Shown: positions 48,182 to 58,492, numbered from the stretch's first letter. The stretch: 64,000 nt of DNA from Mucilaginibacter rubeus (GCF_003286415.2 NZ_CP043450.1:2728001-2792000), one strand, 5' to 3'. Program-made: numbers and translations. Notes: a model not told the origin generated them from the letters alone.

Positions 48182-49525
48182 ATGAAAAAAATTAAGTTTT
48201 GGCTGTTGTTACTTGGATGTGTATCTGGCATGGCCACGCAGTTGTCGGCACAAAATCCATTGATCAGGGATCAGTTCACAGCCGATCCCTCGGCCCGTGT
48301 TTTTGGCGACAGGGTGTATATATACCCATCACATGATATTAAGGCAACGCCCGGTCATGGACGGCCCGGCTGGTTCTGTATGGAAGATTATCACGTTTTT
48401 TCATCGGCCAACCTTACCGATTGGACTGATCATGGTGTGATCATCAGCCAAACCACAGTACCATGGGCCGATCCGGCATCATACAGTATGTGGGCACCCG
48501 ACTGCATATTCCGTAACGGCAAGTATTATATGTACTTTCCCACCACCGCAAAAGGCAGCGAAAACGGCCGTGGTTTTACCATAGGTGTAGCCATAGCCGA
48601 TAAACCTTACGGGCCCTTTACCCCACAGCAGGAGCCAATAAAGGGCGTACACGGCATCGACCCCAATGTTTTTATAGATAAGGACGGGCAGGCCTATCTG
48701 TACTGGGCGCAAGGAAACCTGTATGCGGCAAAACTTAAAGAAAACATGCTGGAACTTGCTTCAGAACCGGTAATTTTAACTGAGATGCCGGTTAAGGCAC
48801 TGAAAGAAGGCCCCTACCTGTTTGAACGTAAAGGCGTTTACTACCTCACTTATCCGCACGTGGCCGATAAAATTGAAAGACTCGAATATGCTATCAGCAA
48901 TAACCCAATGGGCCCGTTTAAATTTGCAGGTGTGCTAATGGATGAATCGGCTTCCGGCTGCTGGACCAATCACCAATCTATTATTCAATTTAAAAATCAA
49001 TGGTACCTGTTTTATCATAACGACGATTTGTCGCCCAACTTTGATAAAAACCGGTCGATAAGGTGCGACAGCCTATTTTTTAATCATGATGGAACAATCA
49101 AAAAAGTAATTCCAACCCTACGTGGCGTAGGAATAACTAAAGCATCAGAAAAAATACAGGTAGACAGGTACAGCGATAAGGATAGTACGGTGCAGATCTC
49201 CTTTCTTGATACAGCAAAAAGATTTGACGGATGGAAGACTACCTTTAACAATACCGGCAGCTGGATACGTTACAATCGGGTTGATTTTAACGGCAAAAAA
49301 TTTAAAGAAATACAGGTTATGGCTAACGCGGAAGGCCCGGCAACCATAGAAGTGCGGCTTGGCAACGCCACCGGACAATTACTGGCCACCGCGAACATTG
49401 GAAAAGGAAGCAACTGGCAGGTTAGTCAACACCGTCTCACCTCGCTTCCACCAAAAATTGCCGACCTGGTGATCGTATTAAAAAGCGGTACCGGTGCCAA
49501 TATCGATTGGATAAGTTTTAAATAA
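48182..49525 (+). CDS. Glycoside hydrolase family 43 with C-terminal CBM6-like domain
   Basis: 447 residues from the ATG at 48182, which gives a signal peptide ending LSA-QNP near 23. Five-bladed propeller: catalytic base Asp in FTADPSARVFGD near 32, pKa-modulating Asp in HGIDPNVFID near 160, and acid Glu in LKEGPYLFERKG near 203. A jelly-roll CBM6-like domain spans about 325-447 (GSWIRYNRVDFNGKKFKEI ... NIDWISFK). The likely activity is beta-xylosidase or alpha-L-arabinofuranosidase on xylan side chains. It starts 37 bases after the tandem esterase. Confidence 0.9.
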   Translation: MKKIKFWLLLLGCVSGMATQLSAQNPLIRDQFTADPSARVFGDRVYIYPSHDIKATPGHGRPGWFCMEDYHVFSSANLTDWTDHGVIISQTTVPWADPASYSMWAPDCIFRNGKYYMYFPTTAKGSENGRGFTIGVAIADKPYGPFTPQQEPIKGVHGIDPNVFIDKDGQAYLYWAQGNLYAAKLKENMLELASEPVILTEMPVKALKEGPYLFERKGVYYLTYPHVADKIERLEYAISNNPMGPFKFAGVLMDESASGCWTNHQSIIQFKNQWYLFYHNDDLSPNFDKNRSIRCDSLFFNHDGTIKKVIPTLRGVGITKASEKIQVDRYSDKDSTVQISFLDTAKRFDGWKTTFNNTGSWIRYNRVDFNGKKFKEIQVMANAEGPATIEVRLGNATGQLLATANIGKGSNWQVSQHRLTSLPPKIADLVIVLKSGTGANIDWISFK

Positions 49526-49631
49526 ACTTAAATTACATCTGCAAATCGCTTTCACCGGTATCCATTGTTGTTCGATAATCTTCAATATAAAAAACATATT
49601 AAGCGTTGGTTGATTTTAACGTATTTTAAAA

Positions 49632-51212
49632 ATGGCACCCTATCACAAAAACAACATCGTATTACGTAAACTCGTGCTGACATGCCTTATATGCTGGTTG
49701 ACAATAATTCAGTTAAACGCACAGAAGGCACTAAACCCTATTCTCTACGCCGATGTTCCGGACGTATCGATGATCAGGGTTGGCGATACTTATTATGCGA
49801 GCAGCACCACTATGCACCTTAGTCCGGGCCTGCCTATTATGAAATCAAAAGACCTGGTAAATTGGCGCATTGTAAGTTACGCTTATAATAGGCTTGATGA
49901 GGGCGATGCCCTTAACCTTGTTAACGGAGCAAATGCTTATGGCCGCGGCTCGTGGGCAAGCAGCTTGCGTTATCATAACGGAACATTTTACGTATCTACC
50001 TTTTCAGGCACAACCAATAAAACTTATATCTATAGCACCAAAAACATTGAGAGAGGTCCTTGGAAAGTTAAATCCTTTGAACCTGCGCTGCATGACCACT
50101 CACTTTTTTTTGATGATGACGGCAAAGCTTATATAATTTACGGAGGCGGCAGGATAATGCTGGCCCAACTGAATGATGACCTATCGGGTATCCGCCAGGA
50201 TAAAAAACCGCAGACCCTTATAGAAAATGCAAGCATTATTGCCGGGCCAAACGTTGGCCTACCTGCCGAGGGATCGCAGCTATTTAAAATTAACGGAAAA
50301 TACTTTCTTTTTAATATCAGTTGGCCCAAAGGCGGTATGCGTACCGTTTTAATACACCGGGCAGATAACCTTGCCGGGCCTTACGAAGGCCGCGTAGGTC
50401 TGCAGGATAAAGGAGTGGCCCAGGGCGGACTTATTAATACCCCTAAAGGCACCTGGTATGCCTATCTATTTCGTGATTTTGGCGCCGTTGGCAGGGTGCC
50501 TTACCTGGTACCGGTTACATGGACAGATGGATGGCCGGTATTGGGTAATCACCACGCGCCCGACACGCTGAATCTACCTGAAAACAAAAGCCTGATCCCT
50601 GGTATTGTGTCTTCTGACGAATTTAGTCGTAAGAAGGGAGAACCGGCGCTACCTCTCGTATGGCAATGGAATCATAACCCCGATAATCAATTATGGTCAT
50701 TAACTAAACGAAAAGGCTATCTGCGGCTGGTTACCGGACGAACCGACAGCACATTGTTATTAGCGCGCAACACCCTTACGCAACGTACCATCGGCCCAAA
50801 ATGTTCAGGAACAACTTCCATTGACGTTTCCGGCATGAAAGACGGCGACTTTGCGGGCCTGGTTTTGCTGCAACAGCGATACGGCTTTGTAGGCGTTAAA
50901 TCAGATCACGGCTCCAAATGGCTTGTTATGTATAACGCGCAATCCGGGGTAGCCACAGAAGCTGCCAGCATACCTTTAAAGCAAGCAACAATTTATCTAA
51001 AGGCCAGCTGCGACTTTACCAACCAGACCGACAAAGCCCACTTTTTTTATAGTTTCGACGAAAAAAAATGGGAACCTATCGGTACGCCCCTGCAAATGGC
51101 TTATACAATCCCTCATTTTATGGGGTATCGCTTCGGCCTGTTTAACTATGCAACCAGGGAAACCGGTGGCTATGTCGATTTTGATTTCTTTCACATCAGC
51201 AATACACAATAA
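49632..51212 (+). CDS. Glycoside hydrolase family 43 (xylosidase/arabinofuranosidase-like)
   Basis: 526 residues with an N-terminal signal ending LNA-QKA near 31. The propeller domain has base Asp in ADVPDVSMIRVGDTYY near 44, modulating Asp in ALHDHSLFFDDDG near 157, and acid Glu in GLPAEGSQLFKING near 215. The C-terminal beta-sandwich (about 330-526, SSDEFSRKKGEPALPLVWQWNHNP) is the type found on GH43 beta-xylosidases. Different subfamily from the preceding GH43. Likely removes xylose or arabinose from oligosaccharides. 106 bases after the previous gene, same strand. Confidence 0.9.
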   Translation: MAPYHKNNIVLRKLVLTCLICWLTIIQLNAQKALNPILYADVPDVSMIRVGDTYYASSTTMHLSPGLPIMKSKDLVNWRIVSYAYNRLDEGDALNLVNGANAYGRGSWASSLRYHNGTFYVSTFSGTTNKTYIYSTKNIERGPWKVKSFEPALHDHSLFFDDDGKAYIIYGGGRIMLAQLNDDLSGIRQDKKPQTLIENASIIAGPNVGLPAEGSQLFKINGKYFLFNISWPKGGMRTVLIHRADNLAGPYEGRVGLQDKGVAQGGLINTPKGTWYAYLFRDFGAVGRVPYLVPVTWTDGWPVLGNHHAPDTLNLPENKSLIPGIVSSDEFSRKKGEPALPLVWQWNHNPDNQLWSLTKRKGYLRLVTGRTDSTLLLARNTLTQRTIGPKCSGTTSIDVSGMKDGDFAGLVLLQQRYGFVGVKSDHGSKWLVMYNAQSGVATEAASIPLKQATIYLKASCDFTNQTDKAHFFYSFDEKKWEPIGTPLQMAYTIPHFMGYRFGLFNYATRETGGYVDFDFFHISNTQ

Positions 51213-51265
51213 AACAATTGTATTTCAAAACGGATAATCATTTCAAATAAATATTGATACAAACA

Positions 51266-53359
51266 ATGACAAAAAAACTATTATTCTTATCCGCACTATG
51301 CTTAAGTGCGTTTAGCAATATGCAGGGGCAAACTCGTCTCAACCTCGATCTTACAAAAGGTGTAAAGGTAAGCCCGAAACTATACGGTTTGATGACCGAA
51401 GAAATCAATCACTCTTATGATGGTGGCTTGTATGCCGAACTGATCCGTAACAGGGTTTTTAAAGATAATCCGGGCCAACCCGAGGGCTGGAGTGTTGTTG
51501 AGGATGGAGCTAAGGCTTCCATTCAACTAATTGGAGCAGATCCGGCCAATGTCCCATTTGATCAGGGACGAAATGCTATTAATTCCGCGCTGACCACCTG
51601 TCTTAAGCTTACTATTAACGAGGTTAATGGTGGCCGGGCAGGCATTGCCAATACCGGATTTTGGGGCATCCCCGTTACTCCGTCAACAACTTATCGCTGC
51701 TCTTTTTATATCAAGACCGGCACTGCCAACTTTTCTCGGGGTAACAGGCCTGAAGCAACACCGGCAACTACGGTTACGGAAAATGGGCCGGGCATTATCA
51801 ACGTTAGCCTGGAAAGTACCGATGGAAAAACAGTTTACGCTAAAGGTTCTATCAACCTCGTAAAAAGCATTTTCTGGAAAAAGCACGAGTTAACCATTAC
51901 AACTACTACAAACATTAAACCAACGGCAGACGCGCGTTTTGTTATTTCATCCAACCGCACAGGTACCTATTACTTCAATCTCGTTTCGTTATTCCCTCCT
52001 ACTTATAAAAACAGGCCCAATGGCAACCGTATTGACGTAATGCAGATGATGGCGGATATGAAACCCGCTTTCCTTCGCTTCCCGGGTGGGAACTTTTTAG
52101 AGGGGCCGGATCTCGGAGATGCATTCCCATGGAAAACAACCTTAGGGCCGCTTGAACAACGCCCCGGCCATACAGGCAGCTGGGGATACCGGGCAAGTGA
52201 CGGCATGGGCCTCCTGGAATTTTTAGAATGGTGCGAAGATTTAAAGATGGAACCACTATTGGCCGTGTATGCCGGGTACTCTCTACGCGGCGATCATGTT
52301 GACGCAGGGCCGTTGCTTGAGCCTTACATTAAAGATGCTCTGGATGAAATTGAATACTGCATTGGCGATACAAAAACTTACTGGGGTGCAAAACGCGCTG
52401 CCGATGGCCACCCTGCTCCTTTTAAACTTACGGATATAGAAATAGGGAACGAAGACTGGTTCGACAGGTCGCACACTTACGATGGGCGTTTCAAACAATT
52501 TCAGGCTGCAATTAAGGCCAAATATCCTCAGTTGCGCTGTATCTCCACCATTGAAGATTACAAGCCCGACCGTGTGGTAAGCGTTAAACCCGAAATGGTT
52601 GATGAACATTATTACCAATCGGCCTGGGAAATGGAAGAAGATGCAGCGAAGTACGACAGCTATAACCGCAAAACCAGCCCTAAAATATTTGTGGGCGAAT
52701 GGGCTACCCGCGAGGGCGCGCCTACAACCAACCTGAACGCGGCCCTCGGCGATGCTGCATGGATGACCGGAATGGAACGCAACAGCGACCTTGTGGAGCG
52801 CTCGTGTTATGCCCCTTTATTTGTGAATGTAAACCAGGCGGGTAACGGCCAGCCGAAAGCCTGGCAATGGGACTCGGACCTGATTGGTTACACCGCCCTC
52901 AAAGCCTATGGTTCGCCATCATATTACGTACAAAAAATGTTTAGCAATTACCTTGGCAATAAAGTTGTGCCTATTACAGCCGAAAATGCACCGTTACGAA
53001 AACCTGCAGTAAAAGACACAGCCGGTTTGAGCAAATGGCCGACCAATGCCCGGCGACCAAAAGCAGAGCGACCGGCCTTATTTTATGTTTGTACTCAGGA
53101 TGAGAAAAACATTTACCTGAAAATTATCAATACCGATGATATGGCCCGGGAAGTTGAAATCAATTTGAAAGGCGGAGACATCATGGCAGGCGGCACACTG
53201 ATTGTACTGAAAGGCGATAAACCTGAAGATACCAATACCATTGATGAGCCAACGAAGATTGTTCCGGTTACATCAGCAATAACAGGACTTGGACGGTCAT
53301 TCAGGCGCACATTCGAGCCTTACTCTGTCAACGTGATCAAATTGACGAAACGTAAATAG
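51266..53359 (+). CDS. Alpha-L-arabinofuranosidase, family GH51
   Basis: 697 residues from the ATG at 51266; a TTG four codons earlier is less likely. Signal peptide ending MQG-QTR near 22. An N-terminal region with a CBM4/9-like beta-sandwich (about 75-245) precedes the (beta/alpha)8 barrel. The acid/base Glu is in DIEIGNEDWFD near 395, and the nucleophile Glu in IFVGEWATREG near 477. The C-terminal beta domain ends in PYSVNVIKL. It removes arabinose from arabinoxylan or arabinan. Last gene of the esterase-GH43-GH43-GH51 run. It uses TAG as its stop. Confidence 0.93.
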   Translation: MTKKLLFLSALCLSAFSNMQGQTRLNLDLTKGVKVSPKLYGLMTEEINHSYDGGLYAELIRNRVFKDNPGQPEGWSVVEDGAKASIQLIGADPANVPFDQGRNAINSALTTCLKLTINEVNGGRAGIANTGFWGIPVTPSTTYRCSFYIKTGTANFSRGNRPEATPATTVTENGPGIINVSLESTDGKTVYAKGSINLVKSIFWKKHELTITTTTNIKPTADARFVISSNRTGTYYFNLVSLFPPTYKNRPNGNRIDVMQMMADMKPAFLRFPGGNFLEGPDLGDAFPWKTTLGPLEQRPGHTGSWGYRASDGMGLLEFLEWCEDLKMEPLLAVYAGYSLRGDHVDAGPLLEPYIKDALDEIEYCIGDTKTYWGAKRAADGHPAPFKLTDIEIGNEDWFDRSHTYDGRFKQFQAAIKAKYPQLRCISTIEDYKPDRVVSVKPEMVDEHYYQSAWEMEEDAAKYDSYNRKTSPKIFVGEWATREGAPTTNLNAALGDAAWMTGMERNSDLVERSCYAPLFVNVNQAGNGQPKAWQWDSDLIGYTALKAYGSPSYYVQKMFSNYLGNKVVPITAENAPLRKPAVKDTAGLSKWPTNARRPKAERPALFYVCTQDEKNIYLKIINTDDMAREVEINLKGGDIMAGGTLIVLKGDKPEDTNTIDEPTKIVPVTSAITGLGRSFRRTFEPYSVNVIKLTKRK

Positions 53360-53443
53360 GTCATCTCGTCGAGACTGATGTTTATTTTACGAAACTGGAC
53401 TGATTCAAACCTACAGCAAACCAATACCCGAAAATTTGATTGA

Positions 53444-53473
53444 AATGGACTCTTTTTTGTAGAAAACCGACTT
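53444..53473 (+). promoter_or_regulatory. Candidate AraC operator, copy A
   Basis: A 30-base block ending TTGTAGAAAACCGACTT, 65 bases before the AraC-family ATG. An inverted near-copy is at 54675-54705 in front of the fucosidase gene (shared TTGTA-K-AAAACCGACTT preceded by a T-run and GACT). Duplication in the two control regions flanking one regulator gene suggests a binding site for that regulator. Confidence 0.5.
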
Positions 53474-53538
53474 CATTATATTTAAAGCATTCATATACAC
53501 TCTGGTATATCAAAGCAATTTGCATATTTGTGATCCGG

Positions 53539-54426
53539 ATGATCAAAAGAAATTTAAAACACACTTTCTCGCTGCTTAACGTTGACTATGTGAGGCTTAA
53601 CTGCAAATGGAATTACAGAAATGTGATCAGCCCTTACTACCGTATTTATTATATAGATGATGGAGAAGGCGAAATATCAGATGCAGCCAGTTCGCTAAAG
53701 CTTGAACCAGGCTACTTATACATCATTCCCAGTTTCACGTTATGTAACTTAGGGTGCAGTAATTACCTGGGACAATATTTTGTTCAGTTTTTTGAAGATT
53801 CGATAGATGGAAGCTCGCTTTTTGCTAATAACAGGGCTGTATTGAAAACAAAAGCTACCGAAATGGATGTTAACCTTTTTAACCGGTTGCTTCAAATTAA
53901 CCCGGGAAGGGGAATTAACCGATCGGACAACCCCAAGGTATATGAAAAAGATATTTATTATAAAGAATACCAGGAGCTCAACACCCAGCAAAACATTTCA
54001 ACATACCTGGAAACCCAGGGTATCTTGATGATGCTAACCGCCAAATTCCTGAACCCGCAGCTGTTCAAAAACCCCAAACAGAAACTTATCCCGGTAAAAA
54101 TTGCAGAAACGCTAAATCACATCCTTGTTAATTTACACCTGGATCTTTCGGTTCACCTGCTCGCATCCCGGGCAAATCAAAATGTCGATTACTTTTCAAG
54201 GCAATTTAAACAGTATACGGGAACCAGGCCATTAAATTACATCAACGAAAAACGTGTTGAGCGTGCACAATACCTGATGGCCACAAGCCGGATGTCCTAT
54301 TCGGAAATTTGTACTCAAACCGGATTTGATAACCTTTCTTATTTTTCCAAAACCTTCAAAAAGCTCACCGGCATGTCGCCCAGTGAATATAGAAAGCAGA
54401 TGTATCAGGTTGGTTTTAATCATTGA
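53539..54426 (+). CDS. AraC-family transcriptional regulator
   Basis: 295 residues from the ATG at 53539; a longer frame to 53440 exists, but it would start with TTG and run through the candidate operator. The N-terminal half is a cupin-like sensing domain (RIYYIDDGEGEISDA, LEPGYLYIIPSFT). The C-terminal half has two HTH motifs: LSVHLLASRANQNVDYFSR and MSYSEICTQTGFDNLSYFS, then KTFKKLTGMSPSEYRK, the AraC signature. A TATTTG element lies 9 bases before the ATG. It probably controls the downstream fucosidase block. Confidence 0.9.
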   Translation: MIKRNLKHTFSLLNVDYVRLNCKWNYRNVISPYYRIYYIDDGEGEISDAASSLKLEPGYLYIIPSFTLCNLGCSNYLGQYFVQFFEDSIDGSSLFANNRAVLKTKATEMDVNLFNRLLQINPGRGINRSDNPKVYEKDIYYKEYQELNTQQNISTYLETQGILMMLTAKFLNPQLFKNPKQKLIPVKIAETLNHILVNLHLDLSVHLLASRANQNVDYFSRQFKQYTGTRPLNYINEKRVERAQYLMATSRMSYSEICTQTGFDNLSYFSKTFKKLTGMSPSEYRKQMYQVGFNH

Positions 54427-54884
54427 TCAATAAGGCATCATAATGGCAGATGAAATATAGGCGTTATTAAAAAGCATGGTCTGAAATAACCATCGCCAAC
54501 GCATTTATAGGTACCAGGCCATAAATAATCAATGTGTAATAGCTTGTACAAGCTATTACCTTTAATCCAGCATCAACAACCACTAAATAAACAAGTTACA
54601 ATCAGGCCAAAAATACAAACCTCGATTTAGCAACCTCGATTCTTTTCGACAACTCGTATTTCCTATTGCGTAAAAAGTCGGTTTTATACAAAAAAAAGTC
54701 CCATTAGGTCAATTATTTGGTTGTTATTTCAAAGAAATTTGGATGATTATCAATTATTAATTCGATAACACGAATTGCTGATTAACCAATTATAGATAAC
54801 ACGTATAGAAATTTATTTAAAGCTTCGGCTGTTCATCCGCATGGCTGATCGGTTTAGGTGCTTTTCTAACCGTCAAACTTAATT
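54427..54884. promoter_or_regulatory. Control region of the fucosidase operon with a 24-bp palindrome
   Basis: A 458-base gap. It contains a perfect 24-bp palindrome without loop, GTAATAGCTTGT / ACAAGCTATTAC (54536-54559). It also has two direct copies of AACCTCGATT (54618-54627 and 54632-54641), whose 14-base phasing suits an AraC-type dimer, and operator copy B at 54675-54705 (inverted relative to copy A). No gene is seen. These elements probably control the GH29-GH97-permease operon. Confidence 0.55.
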
Positions 54885-56531
54885 ATGAAAAGAAGAACAT
54901 TAATAAAAGGCTTAGCCACAGGATTATCTTCCTTGTACCTGTCAAGAGCTTTCAGCAGTAGTTTACTGCAAGCAAATTTAAATGCTGACATTGCCTCCGG
55001 CCCTTTTAAACCCGATTGGGATTCATTGGCGCAATACCAGGTACCCGATTGGTTTCGCGACGCTAAATTTGGTATCTGGGCGCACTGGGGCCCGCAATGC
55101 CAGCCCGAACGCGGCGACTGGTATGCCCGCGGCATGTACCAGGAAGGTAGCGACCAATATAAATACCATGTTCAAAAATATGGACACCCTTCAAAATTTG
55201 GTTTTAAAGATGTTATTAACGAATGGAAGGCCGAGAACTGGAACCCCGATGAACTGGTAGGCCTGTACAAACAGGCAGGAGCCAAATATTTTATGGCACT
55301 GGCCAATCACCATGATAACTTTGACCTTTACGACAGCAAATACCAAAGCTGGAACTCAACCAAACTTGGCCCTAAAAAAGACCTGATTGGCGGCTGGGCT
55401 AAAGCAGCTAAAGAACACGGCCTGCCGTTTGGTGTAACGGTGCACGCTTCCCATCCATGGACATGGTATGAGGTTGCACAGCGCGCAGATAAAAGTGGAC
55501 CATATGCAGGTATCCCTTACGACGGTAAACTCACTAAAGCCGATGGCGCAGGCAAATGGTGGAACGGCTATGACCCGCAGGAATTATATGCCCAAAATCA
55601 TGCATTGAGTAAGGATAGCCTTAATGACAACAGCATGGGGGCTCATTGGGATTGGGGCAACGGCGCAAGCGTACCTAATAAAGCTTATTGTGATAAATTC
55701 CTGAACCGCACCATCGAGCTGATTGATAAGTATGGGCCCGAACTAATCTATTTTGATGATACCGCATTACCGCTTTGGCCAGTGAGCGACGCCGGCTTAA
55801 AAATTGCAGCGCATATGTACAATACCAGTATTAAAAAACATGGTAAACTGCAGGCAGCATTGTTTGCCAAAGTATTGAATGAGCAACAGCGTAAATGTAT
55901 GATATGGGATATAGAGCGCGGACAGAGCAACCAGATAGAGCCCTTGCCATGGCAAACGGATACTTGTATTGGTGCCTGGCACTATGATCGCCGCATATTT
56001 GATAATAAACATTATAAAAGCGCTAAAACCGTTATTCATACCCTGGTTGATATTGTAAGCAAAAACGGCAATCTACTCTTAAACATACCGTTACGTGGCG
56101 ATGGCACTCTTGATAGTGAGGAACGTGCGGTAGTTGATGGTATAGGAGCCTGGATGCAGGTTAACAGCGAGGCAATTTACGGCACCCGGCCATGGAGGGT
56201 ATTTGGAGAAGGGCCGGCAACAGATTCGGCGGCACCCATCAACGCGCAGGGTTTTAATGAAGGTAAAGGCAAGCCATTCGGTGCCGAAGATATCCGGTTT
56301 ACCACAAAAGGTAAAACCCTTTACGCTACTATGCTGGGTTGGCCTGCCGGGAATGAAGCACTTATTAAAAAATTAGCAAAAGGCAATGAAGCAGGTAATA
56401 TAAGTAGCGTAAGCCTGCTTGGAAACAACAAGCTGAGCTTTGAACAGACAGAAGCAGGCCTTAAGGTAAAGATGCCTGAAAACGCTCCGTGCAAAGATGC
56501 ATTCGTATTAAAAATAGAAGGGGCTATTTAA
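54885..56531 (+). CDS. Alpha-L-fucosidase, family GH29
   Basis: 548 residues. The N-terminus KRRTLIKGLATGL carries twin arginines and a hydrophobic stretch, so Tat export is possible. The GH29 barrel starts with PDWFRDAKFGIWAHWGP near 48. Also present are ALANHHDNFDLYDS (substrate His pair) and the nucleophile Asp in ELIYFDDTALPLWP near 290. NGNLLLNIPLRGDGTL near 390 marks the end of the barrel, followed by a beta-sandwich. It releases L-fucose from xyloglucan or pectin side chains. First gene of the block with GH97, permease and oxidoreductase; the GH97 ATG is 8 bases after its stop. Confidence 0.93.
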   Translation: MKRRTLIKGLATGLSSLYLSRAFSSSLLQANLNADIASGPFKPDWDSLAQYQVPDWFRDAKFGIWAHWGPQCQPERGDWYARGMYQEGSDQYKYHVQKYGHPSKFGFKDVINEWKAENWNPDELVGLYKQAGAKYFMALANHHDNFDLYDSKYQSWNSTKLGPKKDLIGGWAKAAKEHGLPFGVTVHASHPWTWYEVAQRADKSGPYAGIPYDGKLTKADGAGKWWNGYDPQELYAQNHALSKDSLNDNSMGAHWDWGNGASVPNKAYCDKFLNRTIELIDKYGPELIYFDDTALPLWPVSDAGLKIAAHMYNTSIKKHGKLQAALFAKVLNEQQRKCMIWDIERGQSNQIEPLPWQTDTCIGAWHYDRRIFDNKHYKSAKTVIHTLVDIVSKNGNLLLNIPLRGDGTLDSEERAVVDGIGAWMQVNSEAIYGTRPWRVFGEGPATDSAAPINAQGFNEGKGKPFGAEDIRFTTKGKTLYATMLGWPAGNEALIKKLAKGNEAGNISSVSLLGNNKLSFEQTEAGLKVKMPENAPCKDAFVLKIEGAI

Positions 56532-56539
56532 TCAATATC

Positions 56540-58492
56540 ATGAACCGCAAAACTTTTTATGTAATGATTGCTGCTGTTTCGTTGGCAGTTCCTTCTTTAG
56601 CCCAAACTTTTAAGCTGGTATCGCCCGATAAAAAAAACATTATCGAGATAAACAATACCAATAGCCTGCAATATACTGTAACCAGCAATGGTTTAACTAT
56701 CATCCATCCTTCTTCACTGGGCTTCGAGTTTAAAAATGAACCGGCTATCGGCGCCAATATGACCGTAACCAGTCATGTTGAACATTCTGTTAACCAAACC
56801 TGGGTGCCGGTAGTAAAAGCAAAACATAGTACCATCACCGACCATTACAATGAACTGGAACTGTCACTGATGGAAAAATCGGGGCCTATGCGCCGGATGA
56901 AAATCTGGTTCAGGGCTTATAACGATGGGATTGCCTTTCGCTACCAGTTATTCGGAGCCGACAAAATCGGCGACCGGGAGATTGTAAGGGAACTGACCAG
57001 TTTTAATTTACCGGCAAAGGCAAAGAGTTGGGTGGCGGACTATGGTGGTTATACCTCGTCTCAAGAAACTGAATTTCAACCCAAAAACCTAAACCATATC
57101 ACAGAAAAAACAATAGCGGGCTTACCCCTGCTGGTGGAGTTGGATCAGAGCCATTATACGGCAATTACAGAGGCTAATATTGATAACTACCCCGGGTTTT
57201 ATATAGGCTCGTTAAAAACAGACACCGGAGCAACCGATAAAGTTGATCTGGTTACCAAGTTATCCCCTCTGCCCGGCGAAAATGAGAACGGGGTTAAGGC
57301 TCGTTTCGCTAATAACCTGCTTACACCCTGGCGTGTAGTAATGCTGGCAGCTTCGCCGGGGAAATTAATTGAATCGGAACTGATCCTGAACCTGAACCCT
57401 GCCTGCGCCCTGAAAGATGCAAGCTGGATCAAGCCAGGCATGAGCGCCTGGGATAACTGGTGGAGCGGCGAGGTAAAGATGGATATGCCAACCATCAAAA
57501 AGTATATCGATCTGGCATCGGCACAGCATTGGCCTTACATGCTTATCGACTGGCAATGGTATGGCCCATTTAACAAGCCGGAAGCTGATATTACCAAACC
57601 TGCCCCGCAATTGAACATGCCCGAAATTTTAGCTTATGCCAAAGCAAAAAAGGTTAAATGCTGGCTGTGGTTATACAGCTCTGATGTTAACCGGAATGAC
57701 AATTTTGAAAAGGCTTTCCCAATTTACCAGCAATGGGGCATTGCCGGGGTCAAAATTGATTTTATGGACCGGGATGATCAGCAAATGGTAAACTGGTACC
57801 GCCGCATCATTAAAACTGCCGCGCAGTATCACCTGATGGTAGATTTTCATGGCGCTTATAAACCCGATGGCATTGAGCGTACCTATCCGAACATGGTAAC
57901 ACGGGAAGGAGTTTTAGGAGAGGAATATTCCAAGTTTTCGACCAGGATAACAGCAGGACATAATACTACCCTCCCATTCACCCGTATGCTGGCCGGGCCA
58001 ATGGATTACACTCCCGGCGGTTTTTTAAATGTAAAAAAAGAAGAGTTCAGGAAAGGCAGCCCCACCCAGGTAATGAACAGCCGTTGCGCCGAACTGGCAA
58101 AATTTGTGATTTACGAAAGTCCCTTTACGGTTTACTGCGATGCACCGGAGTACATTTTGGGTAAGCCAGGAGCCGATTTCCTAAACAATATGCCTACCGT
58201 TTGGGACGACACCAGGGTGCTCGGCGGTTACCCGGGCGAGTATGTCATCATTGCCAAAAGAAGCGGAAAAAACTGGTACGTAGGCGCAATGACCAACGGT
58301 TCGGAAAGGACGATTCAATTAAAAACGGATTTTTTACCGGCGGGTAAATACACATTGTCGTCATGGGCGGATGTATTATCCTCACCTCAAAGTTTAACCC
58401 GGTCCGAAAGAAAGATATCGGCAAGTTCAGTTATGAATATCCATTTGGATACATCCGGCGGATGGGTAGCCAAAATCACGGCCAATAACTAA
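56540..58492 (+). CDS. Glycoside hydrolase family 97
   Basis: 650 residues from the ATG at 56540, which gives a signal peptide ending SLA-QTF near 22. An N-terminal beta-super-sandwich is about 25-275, the (beta/alpha)8 barrel about 280-560 (MSAWDNWWSG, MLIDWQWYG), and a C-terminal beta domain follows. The segment GVKIDFMDRDDQQMV near 406 puts Asp at the site used as nucleophile by retaining GH97 alpha-galactosidases rather than the Glu set of inverting alpha-glucosidases such as SusB. So an alpha-galactosidase-like retaining enzyme is the best guess. Operon partner of the fucosidase. Confidence 0.9.
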   Translation: MNRKTFYVMIAAVSLAVPSLAQTFKLVSPDKKNIIEINNTNSLQYTVTSNGLTIIHPSSLGFEFKNEPAIGANMTVTSHVEHSVNQTWVPVVKAKHSTITDHYNELELSLMEKSGPMRRMKIWFRAYNDGIAFRYQLFGADKIGDREIVRELTSFNLPAKAKSWVADYGGYTSSQETEFQPKNLNHITEKTIAGLPLLVELDQSHYTAITEANIDNYPGFYIGSLKTDTGATDKVDLVTKLSPLPGENENGVKARFANNLLTPWRVVMLAASPGKLIESELILNLNPACALKDASWIKPGMSAWDNWWSGEVKMDMPTIKKYIDLASAQHWPYMLIDWQWYGPFNKPEADITKPAPQLNMPEILAYAKAKKVKCWLWLYSSDVNRNDNFEKAFPIYQQWGIAGVKIDFMDRDDQQMVNWYRRIIKTAAQYHLMVDFHGAYKPDGIERTYPNMVTREGVLGEEYSKFSTRITAGHNTTLPFTRMLAGPMDYTPGGFLNVKKEEFRKGSPTQVMNSRCAELAKFVIYESPFTVYCDAPEYILGKPGADFLNNMPTVWDDTRVLGGYPGEYVIIAKRSGKNWYVGAMTNGSERTIQLKTDFLPAGKYTLSSWADVLSSPQSLTRSERKISASSVMNIHLDTSGGWVAKITANN

